Below are positions 23,491-36,629 of a stretch of 64,000 nt of DNA, one piece after another. The stretch is from assembly GCA_951230915.1 (NCBI GenBank), contig OX579639.1, forward strand, positions 2,666,001 through 2,730,000. The letters run 5' to 3'. The position numbers and the translations under genes were made by a program. How positions within the stretch are numbered: position 1 is the first letter of the stretch; each line of letters starts with the position of its first letter. The notes under the pieces were generated by a model. The model saw nothing but the letters and a program-made list of their open reading frames with translations, did no database searches and had not been told where the DNA came from. Origin of the DNA: Antitrichia curtipendula (taxonomy: Eukaryota > Streptophyta > Bryopsida > Hypnales > Leucodontaceae).

Positions 23491-26400
23491 TCAAACTTCT
23501 CTGGCAATTGTTACAACGCAAGATTTACACCTGGAAGGATCGGCGCAGCAGGAGTCGGTTGAGGTTGATACCGCTTTTGATGGGTCTTCGCTTGCTGCAG
23601 ACGAATCTGCAACAACCCAATTTCCATGTAAAGTTTCTGCATCAAGCTCAGATGACTTGCAGCAATCACCTGCACCACAACCAACTACTGGCTTCACGGT
23701 GCTGGCACCGCTTGAATTTGAATCCTCCCTAATTTCTATAGCGGGAGAGGGGGTCTTCCTGTTAGGAGGCGTCTTGCAGCTCCCGCTCGCACAACAGCCA
23801 CTGCCTGCCTTTGCGGCGCTGGGACCAGTAGAGGCACTTGAATCTGAATCCGCCCTCACCTCTATTGCAGGAGAGGGAGTCTTCTTGTTAGGAGGCGCCT
23901 TGCAGCTCCCGCTCGCACAACATCCATTGACTGTCTTTGCGACGCTGGGACCAGTAGAGGCACTTGAATCTGAATCGGCCCTCACCTCTATTGCAGGAGA
24001 GGGAGTCTTCTTGTTAGGAGGCGCCTTGCAGCTTCCTTTGGAACAACATGCAGAAGCTGGCCCCTTCTTGACACTGATGGATTGGTCCGAATATACGACA
24101 GGCTCTGCACTATTCAAGAGACTCTCCTTGCGGATTTCATGGTAGTGCTGCTTTGGAGTTGAATTCGTCATTGCGCAGCATCCTGCTGAAACCGAGGCCA
24201 ACGGACCACTGGCTTTAGGTTGATTGCAACTGCCTTCGGAAGAGCAGTCAGAGCCATTCTTGAGAATCGCATCATCAACAACAAATGAAGCAAGGTCATT
24301 GCAACTTCCCTTTGAGCAACACCGGGCACCTGTTTCTGCAATCCGCGACTTGTGCAAGAGCTCTGCTTCCTGAGCTAATTCCTCTTCTGGCAAACAGCAA
24401 TTTCTTGAGGATTCACAGCCTGGAAGCTTAGGCTGAGCAATCGAGGCTGCTGGAACATCACTACAACAATTACTCTCGCAGAGATCAGAACTCTTTCTTA
24501 CACCCTTGGTCTTGTCAAAGCCTCCAACATTGTTTCCATGCCTGTGCCCTTTCACTCTGGAAGTAAGCACCTTTTTCTCACACCGGGCACTGGAACAACA
24601 AGGAGGTTGATCTTCCTTGTCTGCGCAGCACAAGGCATCCTCCTCACACTTCTCTTTCTTGTCGTGGTGGTGATGATGATGAATATGTTTAGGTAACCAC
24701 GGAATCCGTACTCGGAATCCATTGTGGTGGTGATGATGATGTTGTTGTTTCTGGGCAGCCACAGGAGCTTGCGTGATAGCACTTTCGGAGCATTCGACGT
24801 CCTCATCATTCTCGCAGCAACTGCTATTACAATCCTTTAACTCCATGTCTAACTTTTTTGAAATGCACTGATCTGCAACATTAGAAGAAAAACATCAGAG
24901 GAAGCACAGGACTCAATAGTACATACTTCTGACTGTCATGTAAAGTCATATTGCCCCTTCATCACAAAGGGAGGTTCGCAATAGCACTTATAAAGAAGTG
25001 TTCCCTGTTCAGTGAACTGGAAGTGACCGCATTAGGTGTCCATACCATAAATGTGACGGTCTATTATCCGCACTTTATCTGAACGGGATTCCAAACTACT
25101 CCACTACAGTAAATTTAAGAATATGCCAGGTACCAACGGAATCAAAACTAGGTACATTCAGTGTTCCAACATAAATTATAGATCACATAGTCTTTAGAGC
25201 AATCTTAGTCTCAACAGTCAATAAAACAGAGGCAAATGACGTCGTGAAGTAATTAAAGATATTACCATCCCCCCTATGCTTCTTGGTCTTCTTCAAGATA
25301 CGCATGCTGTTGAAAATGACAGCTAGACAAGTTCCAACGTCTGCCACTACCGCCGCCCACAGAGAAGCATATCCACCTGCTGCGAGACCGATTATAAGCA
25401 GTTTCGTCACAAAACTAAACATGACATTCTGCCCAATCTTCCATCGACAATCTAGTCCCAGTCGCACTGCCGATGCTAACTTCCGAAGATCATTTGTCAT
25501 CAAAGCAACGTCAGCTGTTTCCATGGCTACGGCTGAGCCAGCCACTCCCATTGCAATTCCCAAATCTGCAGCCGCCAAAGCAGGTGCATCATTGATGCCA
25601 TCTCCCACCATTGCAATAATACCATGCTCTTTAAGTTCTTGAACCATCCGAACCTTGTCCTCAGGTAGTAATTCTGAAAATACGTCCATTTCACCTATCT
25701 GAAGTGACAAGTGCAACAATAACCAACCATAAGATCCTATGCCCACGATCGATGAAATATCCAGTGTGAACCAGAGGAGAAATAATGAGACCAGCTACTC
25801 CAAAGGAAGAAGATTCTTGTCTCACGACCCACAAAATCAAGACTTTCAAGCAATATGGCATAGCGCGAAGACCTAGACAAAAGAAGTGGATGGAATATGT
25901 TGCAAAATCACCCGCCATAGAATCCGCCTTTTTTCCGTAACTACTTGCATGAATTATACTGCCTACCTTGTCGCGTACATGGCCGGCAGCTGCAATGCTG
26001 TCGCCAGTGAGCATTGCAACCCGAATCCCAAGATTCTGTCATGAAATACAAGATTAGAAACAATAGCATCTTAGTTCGTGCTTGGAAAAAAATTGGATTT
26101 GATCAAACTCGTAAAGAAGCGTATTTGCATCATCAACATCTTGTGTGCTACTTAAATGTTTGTTCGATAACAAACTAGATACTTCGCTGATATGGTCAAT
26201 TTCGTTAAAATGGCGGTATTCTGTTAGTTTGGCACTTTTAACAGTTCAGACCATGCACTCTGAAATGGTCTGAAATCTATAACCACCTTAGATTTCTGAA
26301 ATCTATATCAATAATAGATATTTGAAATCTATAAAAGTTCTGTATTTTCAAATTGTGTGGTAAAAAAAGAGAATTAACATATAGCCAATCCAACGGTCGT

Positions 26401-29400
26401 TGCTATCTTTATTAAGCAGTATCCATGGTTGACCTATTCTTTTAGCAGGTGGTAACCGACTAGGTAGAAAAAAATACCTTCAGCTCTCTGACCGCTTCGG
26501 CTGCTTCTGGACGAACCTGGTCACCAACAGCGAAGATTCCAATAGCAATTCCATCGAGACCTATCCAACCAACCGTTGCTCCAGTGCTGCTCCAATTGGC
26601 TAGTGTATCAGCTGCGGCAGCTGCAAAATATCAGAAACCAACTCAGGAAAGGGTAATATTACAGCACTGTAAAAACACTGACAGGGGTACCAAGTGAAAC
26701 ATCAACCAGATGAAATTCAGAAGGACCCTAGTGCGCGAAGAAAGGAGACGGATACAACAAGCTAGGTCTACGTAATATTTCATGTGATTGAAACACAGAA
26801 GGCACGATAGAACGGACCAACAGAAGTGCCTCAAATATTCCCATGCAGCTATCCCCCTTAAGGTACAGTGGAGTCAAGAAGGCTCCTGTATATACTACAC
26901 ATCTTCATGAAGACAGCATGCACCTACGATAAGCACAGTGAGCTATCCTGTAAGATATATCATTGGCGTTAGATCACAACGACGCTTAAGGCTGAGCTCT
27001 ATATGTGGATCACAATTCACAATACCTGTATCCCACCCAAATCGAGCTGCCATGCGTGCATTTCCAATCTGAACATTATGACCATCGACTACAGCTGAGA
27101 CTCCTTCTCCCGCAATCACCTCAAAATCATTAACGTCTTCTGATGGGTCCACCCCGTTAAGGCGAGCGTAGCTAACAAGGGCTGATGCCAATGGATGACT
27201 CGCTTTGTTTTCAACACTCGTTACCCTGCAGAAGAATGCAGACAAGGATTTTCATGTGGACATTTTGAGTAACATATATTGAATATTTGATGAGAAATTC
27301 CCACTCTTAGTAAATCTAAAGCTCAGAATTATACAACATGCAACAGCCAAATCTGATGCCAAAATCCTGTGAAAACTTTTTCCTTCACGTGAAATTAGCT
27401 TAAGGATATGTTCAGCAATCGACAAATCATACCAGTACAAAACCTGCTGCAGCGTGGAGATGCCATCGATAGAGAGCAAGTCGGACACACAAAACTGGCC
27501 TTCAGATAAAGTGCCAGTCTTGTCCAGAGCCACCACCTTCAGTCTGCCAAGTACCTCCAAATAGGTGCCACCTTTCACAAGTAACCCCAGATGCGCAGCC
27601 TGGGCAATTCCGCATGTGACAACCACAGGAGTGGATATAACCAAGGCACACGGGCAAGACACTACCAGAAGAACGAGAGCAAGATAAACCCAATGCTTAG
27701 GGTTGTGTACTCCGGTCGCCCAGGGAACAACTCCAATGATAATAGCTGCAATAACGACAGCTACAAGAACAAAGCACATAAAATGTTATTGCTACTCATT
27801 TAGCCAAAATCTACAAAACATCGATAATGAATTTGCAGAAGAGGCGGTAAATTAGTTTAATCACGAAACTACACATTGGGGAGAAGCTCAAAAAATACGA
27901 TCATAATTGTTGATTTTCACAATCGAACAATCTGGAAGGAACAATACCAGGCGTATAATATTTCGCAATTTTCTCAACTAGCATTTCAGTCTTGGAGCGC
28001 TGACTCTGTGCCTCTTCAACCAGTCTCACCATTCTCGCCACAGCAGAATCAACTGACAGAGCTGTAGTTTTCATTGTCACATACCCTGCAACAATCAAAT
28101 GTCTTTGGATCAGGCTGACATTTGTGACTGCCACTGAACATGCACTGTCAAATCGCATCATCAAAAGAATTGTATAAACTAACACCACAAATTTTTTAAA
28201 ACAGTATTGCATTCTCTGCATAAAAGCAAACCGTCAGCAGTTTCCAGTGAGAAAAGGAAAGCGAATACGAAGATGACAAAGACTAGTACATTACACCCGA
28301 TTCAATTAGTACACACACATCCAGAACAAGACTGAAAATTTTGAAAATGTGTGAAACATTCTTAGGAAACGCCTCTAGAACATACCTGACACGTTGATTG
28401 TTCCAGCCCATACTATGGCTCCCACCTCTTTCTCCACGGGAATTGACTCACCAGTCAAGCTACTTTCGTCTACAAAACCTCGGCCTGATACAACTTCTCC
28501 GTCTATTGGAATTGTATCTCCGGTCTTTACTGATAGTAATGTTCCCACCTTAACTTCCTCCACTCGCACTCGCATTCCACCGTCTAAAAGTGTGGCACTC
28601 AGTGGTGCACGATCGACTACAGCCGCTATCGCAGAACGAGCCTGCATAGCAAGGTTTGAATTAACAGTTTGCTGAGGTTCAATGAGAATAAGTACTCGGA
28701 GGTTCCAATAAAAAATTATAATTACGAAGTCCTAAACAAGAGCTCCGTGAATGCATAGTCGGCAATTATACAAGCAAAGAAGATATACCAACCCAATATT
28801 GCACCTCCGAGTACCACAAGAGCATCAGTATTATTTTCTGTAGCATGTGGCTGCCAAAATTAAGAAAGGTGTGAAGACAAATCGTGATACATATCATAGA
28901 TACCACCAGCTCTATGACCAAAAAATGAGTGCACTTTCTCACCTTGTCAGTGGATCTTGATTCTAACCATTCTGCGAGTGCAAACAGAAAGACAATGGTG
29001 CCAGCCTCCAAGTAATCTCCCAGTCCAATAGCTCCACAAGCTGCATACCACGAGATATCACTTGGATCACCAGGGCACTCACTCCTCATACACAGCTGAG
29101 TACATATCATAACAAGGCAGTTATCACATTGATTGAACTCGAGCACATGAAGAACATATTCCAACCAAAGAAAAAGCAGAATGTGGTGCAGCTGCTGCTC
29201 TTCTTAATTACGAAAAACTATACAACGATACAATAACACCAGAAAATGAGCCATCTGACCCGGAAGAATCTGATTTGACACAGCGATAAGGTCGAAAAAC
29301 TCACTGGCAATAAGCATCAGTATGTTGATATCGAGAACAAACTTTCTTAGTGCGGAAATTGCTTTCAAGATTAACGGTGGCACCCCAACAGCAACAGCCC

Positions 29401-32400
29401 CCAGAGCCACCCACTTCATTGGTTCGTAAATGTAATGGAAGAAGGCAATGACTACCAGAATTCCAGAGCCAAGGCACCAAGGACTTGGCCAGCTGCGACC
29501 AGATTTCAACTCTCCGCGTTGATGTATACTTGCGTCCAAATGTGCTCCATTCAAAACTTTCACTGCATAAGTAGAAAATAAAATTGATGACTATAAATGC
29601 AGTATTGTTGGAAAATGCGCAAGATTCAAGCAACAACTGAATCTCGGATACTGTGGAAAAAAAATCGTGGGTGCTGTGAGCTGCAAGAGAAACCATAAGG
29701 TTAAAATTAGCACCTAGTTGAACGTCAGAGATCAATAATTGATCGTGCGAAACAAGTACAGTCTTGGCTGTCACGTTCACAAATACGTCTTCAACACCGT
29801 GTAGAGGGTCCAACAGTTTCTTGATTAACGGAACTTCACTCGGACAACATATTCCCATGACATCAAGCGTCGTCTTACATAATGCAGGAACGAAATTCGC
29901 AGGAATATCCACCTTCACCATCCCTCCCTGAACTACATTTCGCCCTGCACTTGCGGAAGGCATGATCGTACAATCATCATCCGGTTGTTCTCTCACAATA
30001 TTAAAACTATCTCCCTCATGAATTTCCGAATCTTCATCAAATTGTGGAAGGTTCACGTAACCCTTTTGTTTAGGACTCTCATAGCTGAAAAGGTCCACAA
30101 GCTTGGGCCGAAGGTTTAACTTCGCCAAAGTTTTACCCCGATTAATTAGTCGACCGTGCTCAATAAAGCTTGAAAGTCCATTTTGCACTAGTAGATGACT
30201 CAGCAAGAAAGAACCGTCGTTTAGAGGTAAAAGCCAATCAAAATGATCTCCATGAGATATCTGAGGGTGTCCACAGCCTTCTCCATGCTTATGATCTATG
30301 TCTACCAGTGGTAACACGGTCTGACATAACCCTGACAGCTCGCGGAGTACCGGTAGTGCACAACCCGACTCTTCCATACACTGCATATACAACATTTCAA
30401 ATATTAGCACTGGACACATTTGATAAATGATACCTACAAGTCTGCTGAAATGGATTCCAGTGATTCCTTTTTCCAATTCTCCAGGGAAAGACAAGATGGC
30501 ATCGTTCTCAGTGGTTGGGAAGAAGAATTGATTCAGATTGAAATGGACAAAGAACAAAAAACAATTCCCTATCTGATGAGACAGGACAGATGTTTTCTCA
30601 GTCCTTGTGGAGGCCAAGACGTGTTAGACAATCCCAAAATCCATGGGCATTCAGTGAAATACAATGAAATTAAAACCAACGGTAGTCAAACCTGTGTGGT
30701 TCGCCCACAGGTGGATATGCGAACGTAAAGCTATGAATCACGAGAAAAATAATGATCAATTTCATTAAAATGGCGGTATTATTGAACTTTGGCGCTTTTA
30801 CAGTTTAGAACGCATGTTCTGAACTCTATAACTATCCTAGATGGTCAAAATGTCACACCGTCGATATGGCGCAATAATACCGCCTTTTTAATGAAATTGA
30901 CCATGAAAGCAAATATCACACTCTAGTGTGACAAATCAAGTACCCATTACGCTGTTGAAGTAACATGAAAGTCTGAACAACTCATAGTGGATGGCTATGA
31001 GCATGCCAACATACTTCATCAGTGCAATACAAGACTTGATACAGAGCATGATATCAAACAGAGTAAGGAACCTGTTCCAACAGAATGTTCTCAATTCTAT
31101 CGCCATGGTGCACGTGAGCGTGTACGTGCCCCGACTCCTGAGGGCAGCACATATCGGCTGTATCATCCTCTGGCCAGTGATCTGTAAAACACAGGTCCTC
31201 ATTTTCGGTGGAGGCTGCGTATTTCTGCGGCAATGAAACGTATGCAAGCCGTCCACTCTCAAGTACCATAAAATGCTGGCCCTCGCTGTGCTTCTGCTAT
31301 TCATCCACAAAAGAATTCAGTAAAAGCATCCAACAGCTCTTAGAATGAATAGTTGAACCCTAAATCATACTCAAACTAGTCAAAACCCTTTCAGGATCCT
31401 TCAACACCACATCAATTCATAATTCAGTAGCCGGAACCTTTCATCCCCATTCAAACAATAAACAAACTATCTACCAGGACCTCCACGTAAGTAAACCCTT
31501 CAATTTGCAGCAAAATAATGCAGTGGATAAATGACGAGCATCAGACTTATCGGCTAAGAGACTTATCGACTAAGAGATGAGCTACATCTAGAAACTACAA
31601 AAGCAACTGAAAGGGAAAGAAGGGAACAGATGGACGAAAGAAATTACAGAGCACGAAAAGAAAGTAGTTCTACCACAACGTCCCTCCAACATTGAATGCA
31701 ATCAATTTTCAAGGAAGTAGTGTCACAAAAATTCGTAATTGAATCACGTAATTATGAAAGACAACGCAAGCTTCCGGTCAATAGTATTGGTCATGAGCCC
31801 CAGTGTTGCTGACATCGGAATAAACGGAATATTTTGATCTCCAATTTTTTTAGTTCAGCAATAACTTGAACACTTTCTAACAAATTTTCTTTGTATGTGT
31901 ATTAACAGGTTAAGGACAGAGTCTGTTAAACAGAATCGAAAAAATACACAGCGAAGCTAATTGAAAATGCAATTTGAAAAAATGTGAGAACAAGAATACT
32001 CTGTTTTCCTGTAAAACTCATGAGCACCGGCTACAATTGTCGCCAGACACGAGGAAATACAGGATTCTAAAGACATCTTTCCAAGAGAGTGCAGAGCAAC
32101 GATCACCGATCTCGTGACAAACTTTAGGTCGTTCATCATCGATCCAAAGAGCTCCCCGACGATTGAGCCGTGATATTCTCGTAACCAACTACTCTACGAA
32201 CATCTCCCCAAGCACGCACCGAAACTACAGAAGATAATTAAAAAAACTGCTTGAATTCTTGCCATGCGAATTTCTAATTTAAATTTCTTGCCATCGCCAA
32301 ATCAACACGGCTGCAATTGAAAAACTCAAAAGCAAGAAACGAAAATTTACGCACCATACACGCAGTCGACAGCGGAAGCTCCGCCGCACTGGCCAAGGCC

Positions 32401-32411
32401 TCCGACTCCAT
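23491..32411 (-). CDS. HMA: P1B-type heavy-metal ATPase (Zn/Cd class, HMA2/3/4-like), 13 exons
   Basis: Membrane pump coupling ATP hydrolysis to Zn2+/Cd2+ export or compartment loading. Exons (minus): 32411-32355, 31293-31072, 30380-29714, 29562-29305, 29040-28943, 28641-28386, 28085-27948, 27760-27433, 27225-27026, 26620-26478, 26035-25967, 25698-25266, 24872-23491. All are GT/AG, and phases close to 1,416 codons plus stop. Domains: an unusual N-terminal region (1-262) with CCPQESGHVHAHVHHGD and CGHPQISHGDHFDW; an HMA metal-binding fold with GICCPSE (269-275); the A-domain TGE (497-499); CPC in TM6 (601-603); DKTGT with phospho-Asp 645; HP (685-686); GDGIND (844-849); and DVG in TM8 (D932), which together with CPC marks the Zn/Cd P1B-2 subgroup. 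The tail (957-1416) carries two hexahistidine runs (1001-1006, 1021-1026), many CC pairs and a 42-residue repeat (1232-1355). Exons 1-2 are less certain than the rest, as the exon 2 acceptor is weak. Confidence 0.93.
23675..24050 (-). repeat. 126-bp tandem repeat inside the metal-ATPase tail
   Basis: Three near-identical 126-bp units encode 42-residue repeats starting CC(S/A)(K/S)GSCK and continuing PPNKKTPSPAIEVRADS. The word CAAC recurs at 23792, 23918 and 24044, exactly 126 bp apart. The length is a multiple of three, so the frame is kept. Each unit adds a CCxxGSC metal-ligand cluster. Confidence 0.9.
26193..26360. mobile_element. Truncated MITE (GGTCAATTTC family) in an ATPase intron
   Basis: Starts TGGTCAATTTCGTTAAAATG followed by GGCGGTATT, as in the 30754 and 41577 copies, then shows the internal gaaatctata words. 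The right terminal repeat is missing. It lies in the intron between ATPase exons 10 and 11. Confidence 0.6.
30754..30904. mobile_element. MITE (GGTCAATTTC family), ~150 bp, in an ATPase intron
   Basis: Left end TGATCAATTTCATTAAAATG plus GCGGTATTATTG; the right end is its inverted complement (CAATAATACCGCC...AATGAAATTGACCA). The terminal inverted repeat is about 30 bp with few mismatches. It lies in the intron between ATPase exons 2 and 3. Non-coding. Confidence 0.8.
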
Positions 32412-33282
32412 AACTCCACTCCACACTCCCTCCACCGTACGCTTCCACCAATAGCACCTCAACTACCCCTCCGCACGGCAACACACATTCCAAACCGTTA
32501 GCAAACAATGATCCATCCCCTTTGCGCCTTCAATCCACCCCTCAGTACCACTACTAATCCGTTACAATGATCCTGTCTCTCTCACCGGCTCACTCATTGT
32601 ATCAACAAGATCCTCTCTCCGTTACGGATCGGAGCAGCCAGCAAACAAAGTAAACCTCTTTTTTTTTTCTTTTTTCTTTTTTTCCTTTTTCGAAACACAC
32701 GGACCATTCCCACTGCATGACAACGAACATAACATGTATGTCATTTCCACTTCATTGAATGACAGCAAACAAACCTTTCACTCATTCGCTTCCAAACCAG
32801 CGCGTCGGCATGTAAGATAATGGACTCAATAATGTGACTATGGCGTGCTCAAAAGGAGCAGCGGGAGAATCAGAACTTCCAAAAGCACTGGCCTCGTTTG
32901 TACGCGAGAAACTCGCATGGCTATGGCGGGCATGGCAAGTAACTTACTCGCAGTTGGAAACTGGTGAATGGCAACGACTATGGCGTGAACCTCTTGGGGT
33001 TAACAGCAAGAGACTCCGTCCGTCATGTAGTGTACAGTCCTACGAATATGCACTTGTACTGCGACGTACAGGCTTAATATAAGTTATATTATCCACAACG
33101 TCAAGGCAACCTCTTTACTGCTAGACACCATTTTTTGGTTTTCTTTTACTGGTACTAATAACAAATAACCAAAAAATATATATAATAATAATAAATTGCA
33201 TTTAAACAGGCTTTTTGAAAAGTACAAGAAATAGAAGAAAGCAAGAAGAAAAAATAAAGGGTTCACAAAAAGTTAAAAAAAT
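32412..33282. other. Upstream region of the metal-ATPase gene
   Basis: Contains the presumed promoter and 5' UTR of the ATPase, with a long pyrimidine tract at about 32648-32690. An 82-codon plus-strand open frame at 32834-33082 has no recognisable domain. No convincing metal-response element is seen. Confidence 0.35.
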
Positions 33283-33530
33283 CTCTCTTTTTATTTTTTA
33301 AATAGAAAAAATAGGAAGAAAAAAAAAAAATGGTGCGTGTCTTATATTTTTTGAAATTTGAGCACTAAATAAATCCAAGAGCACATGAGCAAAAGTTGGG
33401 CCCTAGAATCAAGCCTCACTACTTTACATTAAATGTGATCAGAGCATTGAATTGGAGCCGGATCAAGGGTTTGAATCTATGCAAATCCAGTTCGCCTTCT
33501 ATTTGGTCCCAGGACTAGTATAAAGTGGAC
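33283..33530 (+). repeat. Dispersed repeat, family E copy 1
   Basis: Matches the reverse complement of 40095-40480: aatagaaaaaataggaagaaaa, agcactaaataaatccaag, ggcccta(g)gaatc, ttacatta, gaattggagc and ggccttctat-type words appear in the same order. No ends or coding potential resolved. Confidence 0.45.
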
Positions 33531-34236
33531 TAGCTCTTTAGTTTTAGAAAAGCTTAGGTGCCAAATGACAAATTGATAGAATATATGCTCCAAAATTTTA
33601 TGACTTTGGATAATTAACACAAAAAGCAATCATTTTATAACCTTGAAAATTTTGGATTCCATATTTGGAATCAAAGACCTCAACTTTAATTCAAGAGGTC
33701 ATGATATACAAAATCAATCGACTAAAATAGAGGTTAGGTTTTCACTTCTCTCACTTAGGATGAAAAGAAGAAATTCTCACCCCCCATGAAAGGCTTGTAG
33801 GATCACTATAATGTGAATTCCAACACACCATAATTTTCTAAGGAAACACAATATGACAAATTTAGATTGGTTGCACTCAATGTGTTTTTCTCCCTTAGTA
33901 GGACCATAGTTGTGTCTCAGATTTGATATGAAAAGGATTAATTGCTTAATATGTTCATACTACTTGGATGCATTGTTGTGATGGCATTGCTAATGCAAGC
34001 AACCAAAGAAATTTCAAAGACAAAAATTCTCAAGGTAATACTAGTGCATATGTAGCACTTTCCTTATTGAATTGAAATTCTTCATATTAATTTTTTACAA
34101 GTTTTCACCAATCACGTGATATCTTGTAGCATATTTTCAAAATGTTGAATAGTTTGGGTCAAATTTTCTCTACTATCATAATATTCTTTATCCAGGAGTA
34201 ATTGTCCTAAGCACTTAGAGGTGGATCTAATGTTAA

Positions 34237-34609
34237 CCCCTTTAGAACATGTTCCATTGCCATATAATAACACTTCAGTTTTGAGCTCAATCTTGGAATT
34301 TTATCATTTTTACAGTAGAATAGAAAATACTATTTTATAAAAATAAAAAAAAATGAAATTGCAGAAGAAATTACAAATTAAAGAAACACAATATTGTGTT
34401 ATTTGAAATTTAACACATGAAGTCTACTATTACAATAACTTGTAGAATTTTTGGATTTTCTCAAAGTTTTAAAAAATGGAATAAAAAGATAACATCATCT
34501 ATTTCATTTTCTAATATTAAATTAAATATCCCAAATGGATACCTTGAAAGCTACAATCAACTTTGCCCTGAAACCACATTCACTCTTTGGATGCTAGGAC
34601 TTTTAGTGG
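34237..34609. mobile_element. Possible short TTAA-flanked element
   Basis: TTAA (34233-34236) then CCCCTTTAG; the far end reads CTTTTAGTGG followed by TTAA (34610-34613). Terminal repeats are weak, so only the flanks and the CCCC...GG ends support the call. A further CCCCTACATGCC follows the second TTAA and may be another partial end. Confidence 0.4.
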
Positions 34610-35697
34610 TTAACCCCTACATGCCAACCGATGTCCCAATTTTAGACAATGAACAAAGAGGTTTTAGGGTTGTTGTTGTTTTTACCATAGAAGAACTCAT
34701 TCATCCAAAACCAATGCTCGACTTCTAAAACAAAAGACTTTCTTTGAGATGAATTTGAGGTAAATTATATATATATGTATAATATACGCAAAAATTCAAA
34801 AAAGGATTGAAGCATGCATGCACCGTGGCGAGCACCGGGAAAAAAAGCACATTCATATGTACTGGACCGACGTAGTAGTGTTTCTCTCTGAAACAAATTT
34901 TGTTATCTTCAAAGTATTTTTTTTTAATGAAAAGGAATCAGCACGTGCACAAACTGAGGTTCATTGCCTCTCCATGCGACACCTGTCAATTCTTACAACT
35001 TTATAGTGAAAACTTTATGGACCCTCAATTGATTGTGTACAACCATTATAAAACCTCCCCCACATGCAAGGCAATGATCTGGTCACCGTGGCATCGTTTT
35101 GGGGTACCGTGTGAATCATGTGCCAAATTTTTTTTTAATCAAGAGCACTCATTGGAGGTCAAGACCTCTCCTTTTCTGCACAAAATTCCAAGTATAAATA
35201 CATTCACTTTTATCTTATATAGAGGGATTCTCTATCATCCATTGAATGTCGAATGTGTGGTCCACAGTATCTTTACAGGGTTAAGTTTTACTGTTGATGT
35301 GTAGTGAATGTCCTAGAACTTCAACAAATATTCTTAGACTTTTTTTCAATAGTGCTAGCATGTGAGCATTGGACGTTGAGCATTGCGAGAAATGCAATAA
35401 GAAAAAAAGAGAGGGGAGAAACTACTAAAAATAGATATTTTACAATTAAATTTTCAAATATTTCTAATAATGGAATTTTGAACTTCAATTTTACAATGCA
35501 TATTATTTTGGGGAATATAGCGATGTATTTTGGAAAAATGGCTTTGAACACTTCTCAAGGCTAATTAATCCCTAAAGGACCAAACTATGGGTGTGTTTTA
35601 TGGCAACAGAGCAATTTTGGGTAGCTCACTACAGATGAAATTTTTATTTTTTTCCTTTGAGATTTTTACACAACATGGAGACCAAGTTTTTCTTTAA

Positions 35698-36436
35698 CCC
35701 CTAAAGGAAAAAACTGCGTTTTTTGGCAACATAGCAATTTTGGGCAGCTTGCTATGAATGGAGTTCTTAATATTTTTTTTGAAAATTTCACAAAACATGT
35801 GCCCTAGGAGTAGCTTTAGGGTCCAACAATTTTCAAAACTTTTGACTACATTGTTAAAAAGTTATAACATGATATGTGATTTTCATTGCTCGGCGGGCAG
35901 CTTGGGCAGCTCAAAAAACTTCCTGAAAAATCACTTTAAAAAAAAGTTTTAAATTTAAATTGGTTCTTTAGGTTTATCTAAGAGTGGGAAGCTTTGAATC
36001 ATTCCATTTGGATTAATGAGTCAAAAGTTATGAGGATTTTTAGTTTGCGAGTAGGTATGGTTTTCATGGACTCCATACCTACCCGCAAACTAAAAATCCT
36101 CATAACTTTTGACTCATTAATTCAAATGGAATGATTCAAAGCTTCCCACTCTTAAATAAACCTAAAGAACCAATTTCAAATTTTTATTTTTTTAAAAAGT
36201 GATTTTCAAAGAAGTTTTTTTTGCTGCCCGGGCTGCCCGCCGAGCATTGAAAATGACATACCATGCAATAACTTTTGAACCATGTAGTCAAAAGTCATGA
36301 AAATTGTTGGGCCTTAAAGATACTCCTTGGGCACTTCTTCTGTGAAAATTTGAGAGAAAACAAATAAAAATTTCATTCGTAGTGAGCTGCCCAAAATCGC
36401 TATGTTGTCAAAAAACGGTGTTTGGTCCTTTAGGGG
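35698..36436. mobile_element. TTAA-type foldback element (739-bp inverted repeat)
   Basis: Flanked by TTAA (35694-35697, 36437-36440). Both halves are left-end sequence in opposite orientation, each starting CCCCTAAAGG and meeting at about 36063-36085, where GGTAGGTATGG-like sequence pairs with CCATACCTACC. Arms are about 360 bp and nearly identical. The right-end half of a normal element is absent. Confidence 0.85.
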
Positions 36437-36629
36437 TTAAGGCCCAACAATTTTCATAACTTTTCACTACATGCTTAAAATGTTATTTTATGATATGCGG
36501 GTATTTTTCTTGGTCTGGCAATCTAGGTAGATCTGAAAAAATTACTTTTTTTCATAAACAAAAAATTTTAAATTGATTTTCTAGACTTATGTATACGTGA
36601 AAAGCTTTGAACCATTCCATTTTGATTAA

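Noticed and set aside
32362..32373. Possible zinc-deficiency response element at TGTCGAC
   Set aside because: Only 8 of 10 positions fit RTGTCGACAY and it lies inside coding exon 1 of the ATPase.
32834..33082. 82-codon open frame upstream of the ATPase
   Set aside because: No recognisable domain, no splice or leader context; kept only as a note.
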